DNA from: Micrasema longulum
Lineage: Eukaryota > Arthropoda > Insecta > Trichoptera > Brachycentridae
Length of the DNA stretch: 64,000 nt
Direction: 5' to 3'
Assembly (NCBI GenBank): GCA_022494885.1
Contig: JAGVSM010004938.1
Span: forward strand, 62,001-126,000
The position numbers were made by a program, and so were the translations under genes. This document shows positions 54,990-64,000 of this stretch, piece by piece. The first letter of the stretch is position 1. Each line of letters starts with the position of its first letter. The notes under the pieces were generated by a model that was not told the DNA's origin, made no database searches, and worked only from the letters and a program-made list of their open reading frames with translations.

Positions 54990-55661
54990 TCTAAATGTAA
55001 TAAAATCCCTTCAAATAAATTAAATTATCACTGTAATTCACTTCATTTCTGTTAGTAGAAGCGAGCAAACGTGAGTGATTACAAACCGTAAAGTGTCATA
55101 GTCACAACAATACTAAAACTTACCTACATATTATTATAAAGCGTACGTTCGGACGAGCGACGCAACGTGTGACATTAACATTGAAATAAATTAAATAATT
55201 TCAAAAATGAAATAAGCAAAATTACTATGTTAAAGATTTTAAAATAAAACTCGTTCTTGAACAAAAAACTGGAAGCTTTGGAAGAACAAATGAATATCGA
55301 AATATCACAATTATAAAATCGAATAATAACTTTACAAGAAAAGATAATAAAAAATAATAAAGACTACATTAAAAAACTTGAAAGATTTTTAAATAACAAC
55401 AGAAAATCATACGCCACTACAAAACAACAACAACTTAACCAAAATTTGCGATAATAATAACCGCAAACAATTTTATAAATTAAGAAATAAAAAACAAAAT
55501 CGAAAAAATTGGAGACAACAAAATAATAAATAATTGCTCAAAAAAAATATGATCTAAAAGCATAAGGAAAAGCAAAGGAAATAAACAAAACATATGAAAA
55601 TGAAATAAGTGCTGAAGAAAATTCAAAGTAAGTTTTAATAATTTTTTTGCACAACTGCATT
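54990..55661. other. Intron, A-rich block with possible coiled-coil coding relic
   Basis: Plus strand can be read LEALEEQMNIEISQL-stop-NRIITLQEKIIKNNKDYIKK LERF in pieces. It looks like a broken coiled-coil frame next to repeat R-B, perhaps an ORF1 of a retroelement. Not firmly assigned. Confidence 0.3.
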
Positions 55662-55915
55662 AAATTTTTACTAGTATGAATGTAATATTATTTTATGTTT
55701 TTCTTTTTATACTCGTATATTCTAAATTATATAAATTCTAATTAATAAATACCTATAACAGTATAATTCACTCTCCAGTCACAAGAGTAAGTTTCTTTTT
55801 TTGGAGAGTTACAGTTATAACATTTACTAGATGTGTAAAAGTAGATTGGTATAGAATTAAAAAATATGTACCATTTATGAAATAGATCGATTAATAAAAA
55901 GTTTAAAAAATTCAA
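55662..55915 (+). repeat. Unclassified repeat R-B, copy 2
   Basis: Collinear with 7560-7855 (see that entry), with CACTCTCCAGTCACAAGAGT and TTTTTTGGAGAGTTACAGTT. Confidence 0.65.
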
Positions 55916-56339
55916 TGAAACTTAAAAGGAATATTTGGAAACGATATTCGCCCATAGAAATTAGTATTAGGGTTTTGACTCATCGCCGGCACAAAATAAT
56001 TCTAACAATTTATTCAATAATTTCTGAAAAACTCATCAAGCTAGATGCGTGTCAGTTTGAATTTATTTTTTTTGAAAAATATAAGGTTAGGTGTAAGACT
56101 GTAAGTACATAAATCACCTAGCTTGAGGGGTCCACAAGTTTGTATCTTGGGTCTTAATTAATAACTTAAATGTTGTATATTTCGTATGCGTGAATTTCAT
56201 TTACATGAATTTAATGTCATTCGGGGGTCCTTGTGACGGCTGAGAGGGTCTGTGGCATATTGAAAATTCGGGGTGCGTGGATAACATTGAAGGGTTTTGC
56301 GAAAGGTTAATAGAAATAAAAATATCAATTTGTGACATA
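55916..56339. other. Intron, nothing recognised
   Basis: Short frames at 55915-56112 (+) and 56197-56523 (-) without domains. Confidence 0.35.
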
Positions 56340-56450
56340 TTTGTGTACAATCTATATATATATAAGGCAATGTTTGTATGTGTGTCCTCGATGGACCGAA
56401 TAACTGTTGGAACAATTGACGTGCGGTTTTCTGTTCTACGGTATATTTGA
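56340..56450 (+). repeat. Repeat R-F, copy 2
   Basis: AAGGCAATGTTTGTATGTGT, TCCTCGATGGACCGAATAAC, ACGTGCGGTTTTCTG, matching 34395-34460. Confidence 0.55.
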
Positions 56451-57759
56451 ATAAAATGAATAATTGTGTCTGTATATGTTGGTTTACAGTAGATATAAAA
56501 AAAAAAAACTTTTTATTGTTCAAGGTAAGTCAAAAAAGTTTTTTTTTTTTCTGTTTCTAAACTATTTCCATATAATTTTTATTTTAATTGATAAACTCTT
56601 ACGGGTTACATACATTTAACAAAATATTTTTTATTTAAAATTTAAATTCTACTGTTAATGATAATATTTTAAACATCTTTTGTAAAGGTTGTCTGGGTCT
56701 TTTGCTTAGTTTTGTCTGGTAGTTTATTGTATAATTTCAGTCCATGGTTTATTAGTCTCGACTGTCCTTGTCTCGTTTTAGAAGGTTGTACATGATATTT
56801 TTCTGATATTCTCGTATTGTGTCAACATCAGTGGCTAATTTATGAATAAATTTTAAGGATTATTATTTTTATAGATAACTTATAAAGCGCCATATTTGAA
56901 ATATAATACAAAGTTATTCTACTGATAAATAAATGAAATTGAAGCATTTAAATTTGAAATTTAATTAAAATAATGTATTTTGTTATCACGTGCTACGGAT
57001 TAATTCAAATGATTTACGTAATGAATTTAGAAATTTCTGAAGTTCTCCATCTCTGTAAAGAAATTAACTTTGCTTAAGATCTTTGCTCGGTAGAGATCCT
57101 TTAAACAATATTTGTGATGAAACTCTGAACTTACATGTAAATATAGGCTCAAGATTCCCATTCATTCTTCCCTGTATCCTCTGTGTTCCTGTTATTTAAG
57201 GGAGAACAAAGGGATGATTGCGAGAGTGTAAGGATGTAAGTGTTTCTATTTACAGAAAAGGAGTTCCTCTAGTCTCGTTTGACGTAGTGGCAATAAATAT
57301 CCTGCGCACCTTGGATTTCCCAGGAGCCTTCAAAGGACCAGATTTTAAAAATTCACCTACCTTTTCGTAATGCATAAATCATTTCAATAATTGGTATTAT
57401 ACGTTTATATTTTTACATATTTCTATGAGATAAAATCCAGTACTAGTCTATAAAAAAATTGACAAATTGAAAATATTCTTAATTAACCGGTGTAGCAAGA
57501 AATTCAAAAGCCTTTTAAGGCGTTGCTTTTAAGATAGGAGTTTTTTTTAAATTCTTTTTTGCCTTTATTATGTACAAGACTTAAATTGACTACCATATAT
57601 ATGTTCTTTTTAACTGCTCCAACTATTGTGTGAGGATCTGGTGGGATTGCAGTGGCCTTTTTGAGGAAATTCTTTACTGGAGATGAGTAATGAGAATTCT
57701 CGATTACGTGAAAAGCAATTATTTATCATCGATTTATTTATATTATTTATATTTGTATA
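56451..57759. other. Intron, mostly unassigned
   Basis: ATAAAATCCAGTACTAGTCT at 57430 resembles an M1 end; TTATAAAGCGCCATATTTG at 56880 resembles the start of R-D. Nothing else recognised. Confidence 0.35.
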
Positions 57760-58165
57760 ATTTATAAAGCGCCGTTTTTGTGAAAATCACCTCAAGGGCG
57801 CAGTACAATAAATAATTATCCTAGACCGTCTTGCAGCTACAGAGCGCATGGACAATAAGAAATCTAGCCCCTATTTACATTTCTTTTTTTTTTTTGACAA
57901 TGGAGTTTAGAGTTTTAGTGATATTTTAAAAAATGAAATATAAAACAAATTTATAAAAATAGAAGTTAGATAACAACAAGTCTTGCAGCTACTGAGCGCA
58001 TGGACGGATGGAATTCTAGACCTCATTTACTAAATTTGGATATTTGATAGTTGATAACATTTACCTATTGAAGCTAGATTACTAATCGTCTTGCAGCTAG
58101 AAAGTGCATGGACGAGTGAAATTCTGGCAACTTAAAATTGTCAATAAATTTACAAAAACAAACAT
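57760..58165 (+). repeat. Repeat R-D, copy 2, with internal triplicate motif
   Basis: TTATAAAGCGCCGTTTTTGT, CCTCAAGGGCGCAGTACAAT, then three copies of the GTCTTGCAGCTA..GCGCATGGAC motif near 57829, 57979 and 58088. Collinear with 36530-36965. Confidence 0.75.
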
Positions 58166-58532
58166 TGAGCATAATAGTAAATTTGTAAAGTGTTCGTGCT
58201 AAAAAGTAAACAATAAAAAAACTAAACAGATAAAGCACTTCAACACTATGGATAGCATAACAGATAAAAATATCCGAAGGGTAGCTTTCGTAGATGTTCG
58301 GTAGTCACTAGTCACTGTCGCAGTTTCGCACATGTGCAAACATATGTTTTTGCTAAATTCCTAGAAGATGGTCCGGTCCACGTGTAGTTGCCGGAGCGGA
58401 GGGGGGAAAGAAGCCTATTGTTCCAACGACTTTGCATCCATTTTAGTCTGTGTTATTTCGTTTTATAATGAGTATGAAATTCCCGCTCAATTTTATTAGA
58501 CAAACGTGTGTATGAGAGTGGTTAAAGAATTG
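58166..58532. other. Intron, nothing recognised
   Basis: No supported feature. Confidence 0.35.
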
Positions 58533-58792
58533 TCATCATTCTCAGCACCTGATGGTAGACAGGGCACTAAATCGGTACACCAATCGCAGCGTATCATGAT
58601 CATTTTTGTTACTTGAGGGTAAGATGATCAGTCTTACGCTTCAGGTACCACTCCAGGGACTATGAAATATTCTAGTGTAAAAACACCCTTTTAAATAAAT
58701 ATTTCATGTCAACCATGTCGGAAATTTAACCCGAGACCCATTGCTTGGTAGGCAAACGTGCTTACCACTACACAACGAGGCCGACAAGCAAC
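58533..58792 (-). repeat. SINE S3, near-complete copy
   Basis: Minus strand GCCTCGTTGTGTAGTGGTAA, TCTCGGGTTAAATTTCCGAC, CCTGGAGTGGTACCTGAAGC, ATTGGTGTACCGATTTAGTG. Confidence 0.85.
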
Positions 58793-58859
58793 TTTTAAGC
58801 GCGTCATTTTCCTTAACAAAATCTATTTATGTCATGTATTTCTATTGATTCATATTTTG

Positions 58860-59005
58860 ACGGTTGGATAATACCGTGGAAAAATGTTACACATGTGTAA
58901 AGTGGCCACTAAACCCAGCTTATGACAGGTCATAGACCATGTAAATGGCTAGACTTCCACATATAAAAATATTTTTTCTCTCCATTGCAACAAATTTAAA
59001 ACATA
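58860..59005 (+). repeat. M1 repeat core fragment
   Basis: GTTACACATGTGTAAAGTGG, CTTATGACAGGTCATAGACC, TTTTTTCTCTCCATTGCAAC. Confidence 0.7.
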
Positions 59006-59139
59006 AAAAATATTTTATTTCAACCATGTCCGCAAAGAAGAAGTTCATAGGTTTTTTTTGTGTTAATAGACTGTTAAACTAGACCATTTTTTAAAAAAAT
59101 TTATGTATTGTATTACCAGCGCTTTGATTTTTTGAAGTT

Positions 59140-59395
59140 TTGTGTTTCTAAAACTATTCCGCGTGTGATGTCTCAAGTTCTCTTCCGCTTCAGTCTGTTC
59201 TGCCAATTGGTCCGTTGACGGTAAGTAAACAAGAAATCTTCCACAACTTTCTTGTCATTGGTTGATACACATGAATTACTGACTTCGTTCAAAGTAGTTT
59301 ATTTTTATTGAAATATTTTTCAATATTTTTTTCGTACATTTTTAAGAAACTTTGCCGTATAATTCAATACTTTTCGTAAACAATTTCCTATAGGG
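59140..59395 (+). repeat. Repeat R-C, copy 3
   Basis: CTCAAGTTCTCTTCCGCTTC, CATTGGTTGATACACATGAA, TTTAAGAAACTTTGCCGTAT. Confidence 0.65.
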
Positions 59396-60714
59396 TCTTA
59401 GGTCTAAATTAGTAATTACTTATGACTATAGACTTACATTTTACGTCATATTAAATTTCTTGTTTACGTAATTTTTAATAAATTATTTTGTACAATAAAT
59501 TTTATAAGATATTTACAAAAGAGTTTCCATAATATTATTTTGCAGTTTAATAAGTTTACTGTCAATTAAATGAACTTTTTTTTATTTTTATTTTTTTTTA
59601 CTTATTTCCAGGAATTTTAATCATCAGTGCGTAATATTTTCTTATTATACTATATCTAGCGAACATAACTCCGCTAACCAAGTTATTTCAATTGATAAAC
59701 CTACATAATATTGTCTCTATTAGGTTATTTTTCCTTGTTAATAACAAATATACGCTATGGGTTTTGAAAGAACGGTTTATTAAAAGATATGTTCTTTGTA
59801 ATATTTTCTTTTATTAATTCATTTATGTGAGCAAAAAACTTGTTTTTTTTTAATATTTCATTTTTTCTCTTTCTTCTGACTATACGTAAAAGATAGAAGT
59901 TGTTTTTTATTTATATTCATGCATTTTCTATAATCTTTATTTATTATATTAACAGCAATTTACCTTTAAAATGATCTTCTAATTTTGTTGTTACTTCTAC
60001 AATATTAATGTCAGTTTCCTTTATATTTATTTAATTCAGTTTATTTTTTTGTGTTCCTTAAAACCTTGTGTTTTAGAAATGTATATTTATTTCTGTTTTA
60101 ATATCTTAAACATAAATATTACTATTGCCTTAGGTTTTATTTGTATTTTTTTTAATCGTGAACTCTTTATTGTAATCTTCCAACTGACTCATAAAATTAA
60201 GTACTGTGTTGTTAAAATACATTAAATTATTTTTTATTTATATATATTGTAACCTAATTAATTTAGCTGTAGTTACTTACTGAAATTCGTGCTTTTATTC
60301 AATGTCTTCAACGTCTTCCTGTGAATCTTTCCACTTTTTCCACTCTAAGTTCGTCATTCAATCCGAAAGTTCAAGTATGCTTAACAAACGCTAGCCACTA
60401 GACAGAAAAGAGGACTACTGATATAATATTGATACAGAGAAAGTTTTTGAACCTTTTAGTCCAAAATATTCAAGAAAATGCCAGAAAAAAACCATCGCTG
60501 TTTCCCCAAAAGAGTTCTTTTTCGTTATTTTCATTTCTCCTTTTGTCAGACAGCAGTCAACAATCTGGAACTCAAGTAGTTTTCTTCCATCGTGAATGTT
60601 TACACGTCTTTACACTCTCAGAACTAGTGATGCGCATGCCAGTTGCAATATCGTTTTTGAACATTGAAGACTAGAAGAAAATTATATGACCTTTTGTATC
60701 TATATTTCTATACA
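59396..60714. other. Very AT-rich intron
   Basis: T-rich low-complexity sequence. An 81-codon frame at 60429-60674 has no recognisable domain. Confidence 0.4.
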
Positions 60715-60850
60715 AGATTACCAGCGGATCCAACAGACGAACTAACCAAGGACCCACTCAACTACACAAAAAATTTCATCAAAATCGGTCTAGCTATAGT
60801 CCGTTCAGAAAAAGTTCAGTGACATGTACACGTACAGAAGAATTATACTT
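60715..60850 (+). repeat. R-F-like or Helitron-like terminal fragment
   Basis: ATTACCAGCGGATCCAACAG, AAAATCGGTCTAGCTATAGT and TTATACTTATAAAGATTA are wordings common in insect mobile DNA; the class is uncertain. Confidence 0.4.
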
Positions 60851-60977
60851 ATAAAGATTAGCGGTAAATAAGAAAGGTCGTACTGTTTGAGTAATATCAA
60901 AATAGGCGTTCCTAATGGCCATCTAAAATCTAGAAACGTTTAACATGAATTCGTTCATTAACTTAGAGTAATTTCAA

Positions 60978-61025
60978 TTCAAGTCGAGGCATTTACAGGG
61001 TTTATGACCTGGCTTTGGCTGGTCG
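60978..61025 (-). repeat. M1 short fragment
   Basis: CAAGTCGAGGCATTTACAGG then GTTTATGACCTGGCTTTGGC. Confidence 0.6.
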
Positions 61026-61620
61026 AACTCTTAAAAGACGTATAAAACAACTTTATTACTTTACTCACGTAAACATTATTCTCTACCTTTCGTTACGTTA
61101 CAAATACAAGAGTTACTAGATACTTCACCCTGATGCTGCAGAAAAAAAAGAAAAAAAAATACAACCGTCGCGTCGATCAAAGAGGATTGGCCTACTACTC
61201 GGTTAAAGTGTACAATCTACTTCCAATATCCATAAGGACAATGAGTAAGTTCTCACAATATAAAATTGCTATTATGAAATGGATAGTGGAGGTAGGTCGC
61301 ACATAGATTGATGAGTGGATCAAGCCAAAGAGGTAAAATGTGTGTACTGTTTATGAAATTTGTTCCATTGGTCTATATAAATTGGTTAAGTTTTTTATCA
61401 TTATTTTACTTTATATTGTTTATTATGTTAATGATAATTAAATTAATTGGATTAATTACGTTTTTTTTATTCTTATTATTATGTTAACTTTGTTAAATAG
61501 CTAATTTAGTGCATGTTTTACATTTCGTAAAATGTTTCCCTCGGCACGGGACACCCCAGTGAAGGAACATTATTCTGTATAAAAAAAGAATACAAACAAT
61601 GTAAAAGTATAAATAAATAA
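61020..61620 (+). pseudogene. CR1/Jockey-like LINE 3' end
   Basis: GLAYYSVKVYNLLPISIRTM then SKFSQYKIAIMKWIVEVGRT in one frame. YYS.K.YN.LP..IR..S....FK is the ORF2 end of such LINEs. The 3' UTR has CCTCGGCACGGGACACCCCA then GTGAAGGAACATTATTCTGT and an AAATAAATAAA tail. The same end sequence is at 28250. Confidence 0.7.
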
Positions 61621-62299
61621 AAGACAAATGTTACATCGTAACAAACTAAAGACGGAATATTCTACAGTTGACATCTGATAAAAAAAAAACATGGAAACAT
61701 GCTGATAAATAATTCGTTTTCCATAGTTTATAAATATAAACGTATAATTTAACCTTGTTTTAGCAAAATAAATTAAAAATCATAAATACGCCGGTCATAT
61801 TACGTGCGTGCGTGTAGCCCCTAACACTGTCAATAATAGACTGAATCTCTTTTCTAACAAACACCGGCTACAGAACAGAGTCTCCGTCTTTCTGGTCATG
61901 GGTTATACCTTCGTGCTCTCTCTTGTACATAGTTATTACTGTATTGGCGTCACGTGTATTCTTTGCGTAGCAAAAATAAATATTTTTTTTTTTTTAAATC
62001 CAGCATAGTTATGCAAATTTTACTTTCCAAATCCGGTGTGAAAATGTCCTTTTGAAGATAACAAAAAATACAATTTTATCATTTAAAAAAGTATTCATTT
62101 TGCAAAGTTTCACCTTTTATTTTGCATTGCAGCATGCTTTTTGTTTCTACATGTACACAAAAAAAGGGTGGTTTATTTTCAAAATTATTACTTACCATTT
62201 TTGTACTTAATTGTATATTTTTTATGAATGCTCCTTGGGCGTATTGTAAAATTGAATAAATAAAAAATATTTTGTAGACTGGTGTGACATCACAGCCAC
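61621..62299. other. Intron, nothing recognised
   Basis: Frames at 61808-62008 (+) and 62079-62303 (-) have no domain. Confidence 0.35.
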
Positions 62300-62400
62300 T
62301 CAAGAGTTAAGTGGCCACTTTACACACTGTGTAACATTCACCATTCTGTCCATGTTTAAACATCTACATTTTCCTAACTTTCTGTCCGTTGACTTTTGTG
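62300..62400 (-). repeat. M1 repeat core fragment
   Basis: AAGTGGCCACTTTACACACT then GTGTAACATTCACCATTCTG; it stops abruptly at an L-B LINE start at 62402. Confidence 0.7.
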
Positions 62401-62401
62401 A

Positions 62402-62760
62402 ATTTGAGAGATAAGCATTATCGACAAAATCAAGAAAGAAGCTCTGCGTTGGCTTTGGACATGTAAAGCGAATGCTAAAAGCAACAGCGACAGCTAAAAA
62501 ACGGCTAAAAATATTTACGATGCGAATGTTGATGAATGCATAAACAGAGGAAGACCAAGAAAAACATGGCGTGACCAAAACCCAACAAGTACTAGACAAT
62601 GGACATGTTAAAAGTCAGAATAATCGGCGCGCGTGCATGAGAAGATGTATGAATGTAGAGAAAGCGAGATCTATATGCAATGATAGAGTGATGTGGCGTT
62701 CTATCGTCTCTGCCTACCCTTACGGAGAAACGGCCTGATGGTTCGTTTGTTGTTTGTTTG
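62402..62760 (+). pseudogene. L-B LINE 3' end
   Basis: Starts inside KAEISIIDKIKK (GAGATAAGCATTATCGACAA), then EALRWLWTCKANAK, GRPRKTWRDQ and ..GHVKSQNNRRACMRRCMN, closing CCCTTACGGAGAAACGGCCT GATGG and GTTTGTTG. Small duplications and shifts break the frame. Confidence 0.8.
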
Positions 62761-63057
62761 AATCTTGTAATTTTTCTATAAAATAGAACGTGTATATTTA
62801 TTTTCATTTTTTTATAGAAACAAAAATCAATTATAAATTTACTCTATACTATGAAAAGAGAAGGGCGGATTGGAAGGAAAAAAGGAGGAAGGAAAAACTA
62901 AAAGCTGATTAGTGTTAGATCATGAAATGTTTGAACATCCATAAGTATTTCTTTAATTTATTCATCGGTTGTAGTAAAAGGCAAAGCTTTATTGATATTG
63001 GTGAAATTTCAAAATATGATTATTCAAACACCAGTAAACGCATGTTAAGAGTAATAT

Positions 63058-63285
63058 CATCATCATTATTTTTGTTCACCAAATGGTGCATACGGCATTT
63101 TATCAGTGTACGAAGCGCAGAGTATCTTGATCGTTTTTGTTACACGAAGAAAAATAATCAAGTCAATCTAAAAAGATGCCATAAAATAAAATAATATTTC
63201 AAGTAAATCATGTCGGAAATCGAATCCAAAGTCTTTTGTATGGTAGGCAAATGCGCTGACCATTTGACCATGAGGCTGGCAATAA
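63058..63285 (-). repeat. SINE S3 copy, decayed
   Basis: Minus strand GCCTCATGGTCAAATGGTCA, B-box-like TTTGGATTCGATTTCCGACA, end CCATTTGGTGAACAAA. Confidence 0.75.
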
Positions 63286-63339
63286 CATATTACCTTTATT
63301 CAATGGGTAAGTTCCGAAATTAAGAAAATATATTTTTAT

Positions 63340-63600
63340 TTATTTAGCTCGGTAAAAATTAAAGCATTTAATTGTAACGCGAAGTTTCCAGAAAATGTAT
63401 GAAACAGTAAATAAAATGATTTTTAAAAAAATGTACTACTTTGAATGCGTCGCAAGTTCTTCTGAATCAACCAATGATTGTGATAGGTTTCCGGTTTTTG
63501 GGAAGAACTCACCAATCGGCAGAGCTCTCCGACGAGAGCTTGTGACGTCACGTCACAAAACTTGAGAAATCTGATTTTGATAATACGATATATCAAAACA
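63340..63600 (-). repeat. Repeat R-C, copy 4 (inverse)
   Basis: Minus strand TCATTGGTTGATTCAGAAGA, GGAAACTTCGCGTTACAATT, AAATGCTTTAATTTTTACC; includes GTGACGTCACGTCAC. Confidence 0.65.
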
Positions 63601-64000
63601 TTTTCTTATTGGCTTTGTTTGATAATTCAAAAATAAAGTTTTTTTTAAATCACTGAACTTCCTCATTACTTTTTTAAAAAACTGAATTAACTAAAAATTA
63701 ATCAAATGAACGAAAACTGGCCGGTTTTTTATGGTAACTGTGTTAATCGATTATTCGTTTATTCGATTATTCGATTATTTTATTAATTCGGTATTTCCGT
63801 ATCGCACTGCACTGTTCAGAAGCATTCGGGAAATATTATTATGAAAGGGTTTTATTGGCAATTACACTCAAGGGCAGATAAACCACTTGTAAGTGTTAGG
63901 GTCACCCTTTGTTCTCCAATCTCCATTATGGGACATTTCGTCACTCCACTGACAATGCGCTAGCAACCAAACCCCGATGATAGGGTAACCATCGAGTTAG
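63601..64000. other. Downstream intron to window end
   Basis: Contains four tandem 8-bp units of TCGATTAT (second variant TCGTTTAT) at 63747-63778. No exon is seen. Confidence 0.4.

Noticed and set aside
55662..55915. LTR of an endogenous retrovirus-like element
   Set aside because: Two similar copies exist, but they are 48 kb apart with no pol, no primer-binding site and no TG..CA borders.
1..64000. A self-contained novel defence, toxin or biosynthetic system
   Set aside because: Looked for on both strands; all recognisable coding outside the PTP exons is decayed transposon sequence.

Overview
This window is animal nuclear DNA, most likely from an insect. It is very AT-rich, has no bacterial-style operons, and carries short exons with GT/AG splice sites in a sea of transposon remnants. 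The types of non-LTR retrotransposon, tRNA-derived SINE and MITE fit an insect. Lepidoptera is possible because of the RTE-like LINE fragments, but the order cannot be fixed from sequence alone.

The only host gene I can support is part of a receptor-type protein tyrosine phosphatase on the + strand. Three coding exons (16701-16777, 18332-18466 and 54193-54330) join in frame and encode about 117 contiguous residues of the N-terminal half of a PTP catalytic domain. They cover the substrate-recognition and core motifs DYINAS, YIVTQGP, FWRMVW and QYWP. The WPD loop and the catalytic HCSAG..R motif are not in the window and must lie beyond base 64000. The domain start and any ectodomain must lie before base 1. 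The window is therefore more than 16.7 kb of upstream intron, a 1.55 kb intron, a 35.7 kb intron and at least 9.7 kb of downstream intron.

Almost everything else recognisable is repeats. (a) Decayed non-LTR retrotransposon 3' ends fall into five groups: an RTE-like family; a family with the protein motif MYGSE.W.W and a terminal TACGGGGAAA..GGCGTGATGG; a family with IRPIM.YAIE.R; a Jockey-like family; and assorted CR1/Jockey-like C-termini. (b) There are three tRNA-derived SINE families, called S1, S2 and S3 here. (c) There are several non-autonomous DNA transposons: three copies of a hAT-type MITE with 8-bp target duplications, a separate 1.47 kb hAT-like element with a perfect 8-bp duplication, a 243-bp near-perfect foldback with a TAA duplication nested inside it, and four other inverted-repeat elements. 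(d) A MITE-like family, M1, has about 15 copies or pieces. (e) There is a pogo/Tigger transposase relic. (f) There are several tandem repeats, including an unusual degenerate array with an exact 23-bp period.

Region by region: 1-16.7 kb is intron with LINE, SINE and M1 remnants and the first hAT-type MITE. 16.7-18.5 kb holds two PTP exons around a short intron with a LINE remnant. 18.5-54.2 kb is the giant intron, with LINE fragments, the pogo relic, the nested hAT/foldback/SINE complex near 43 kb and the 23-bp array near 53 kb. 54.2-64 kb has the third exon followed by more repeat-laden intron. No self-contained novel gene system is visible. The most informative structures are the nested transposons with readable target duplications and the 23-bp array.
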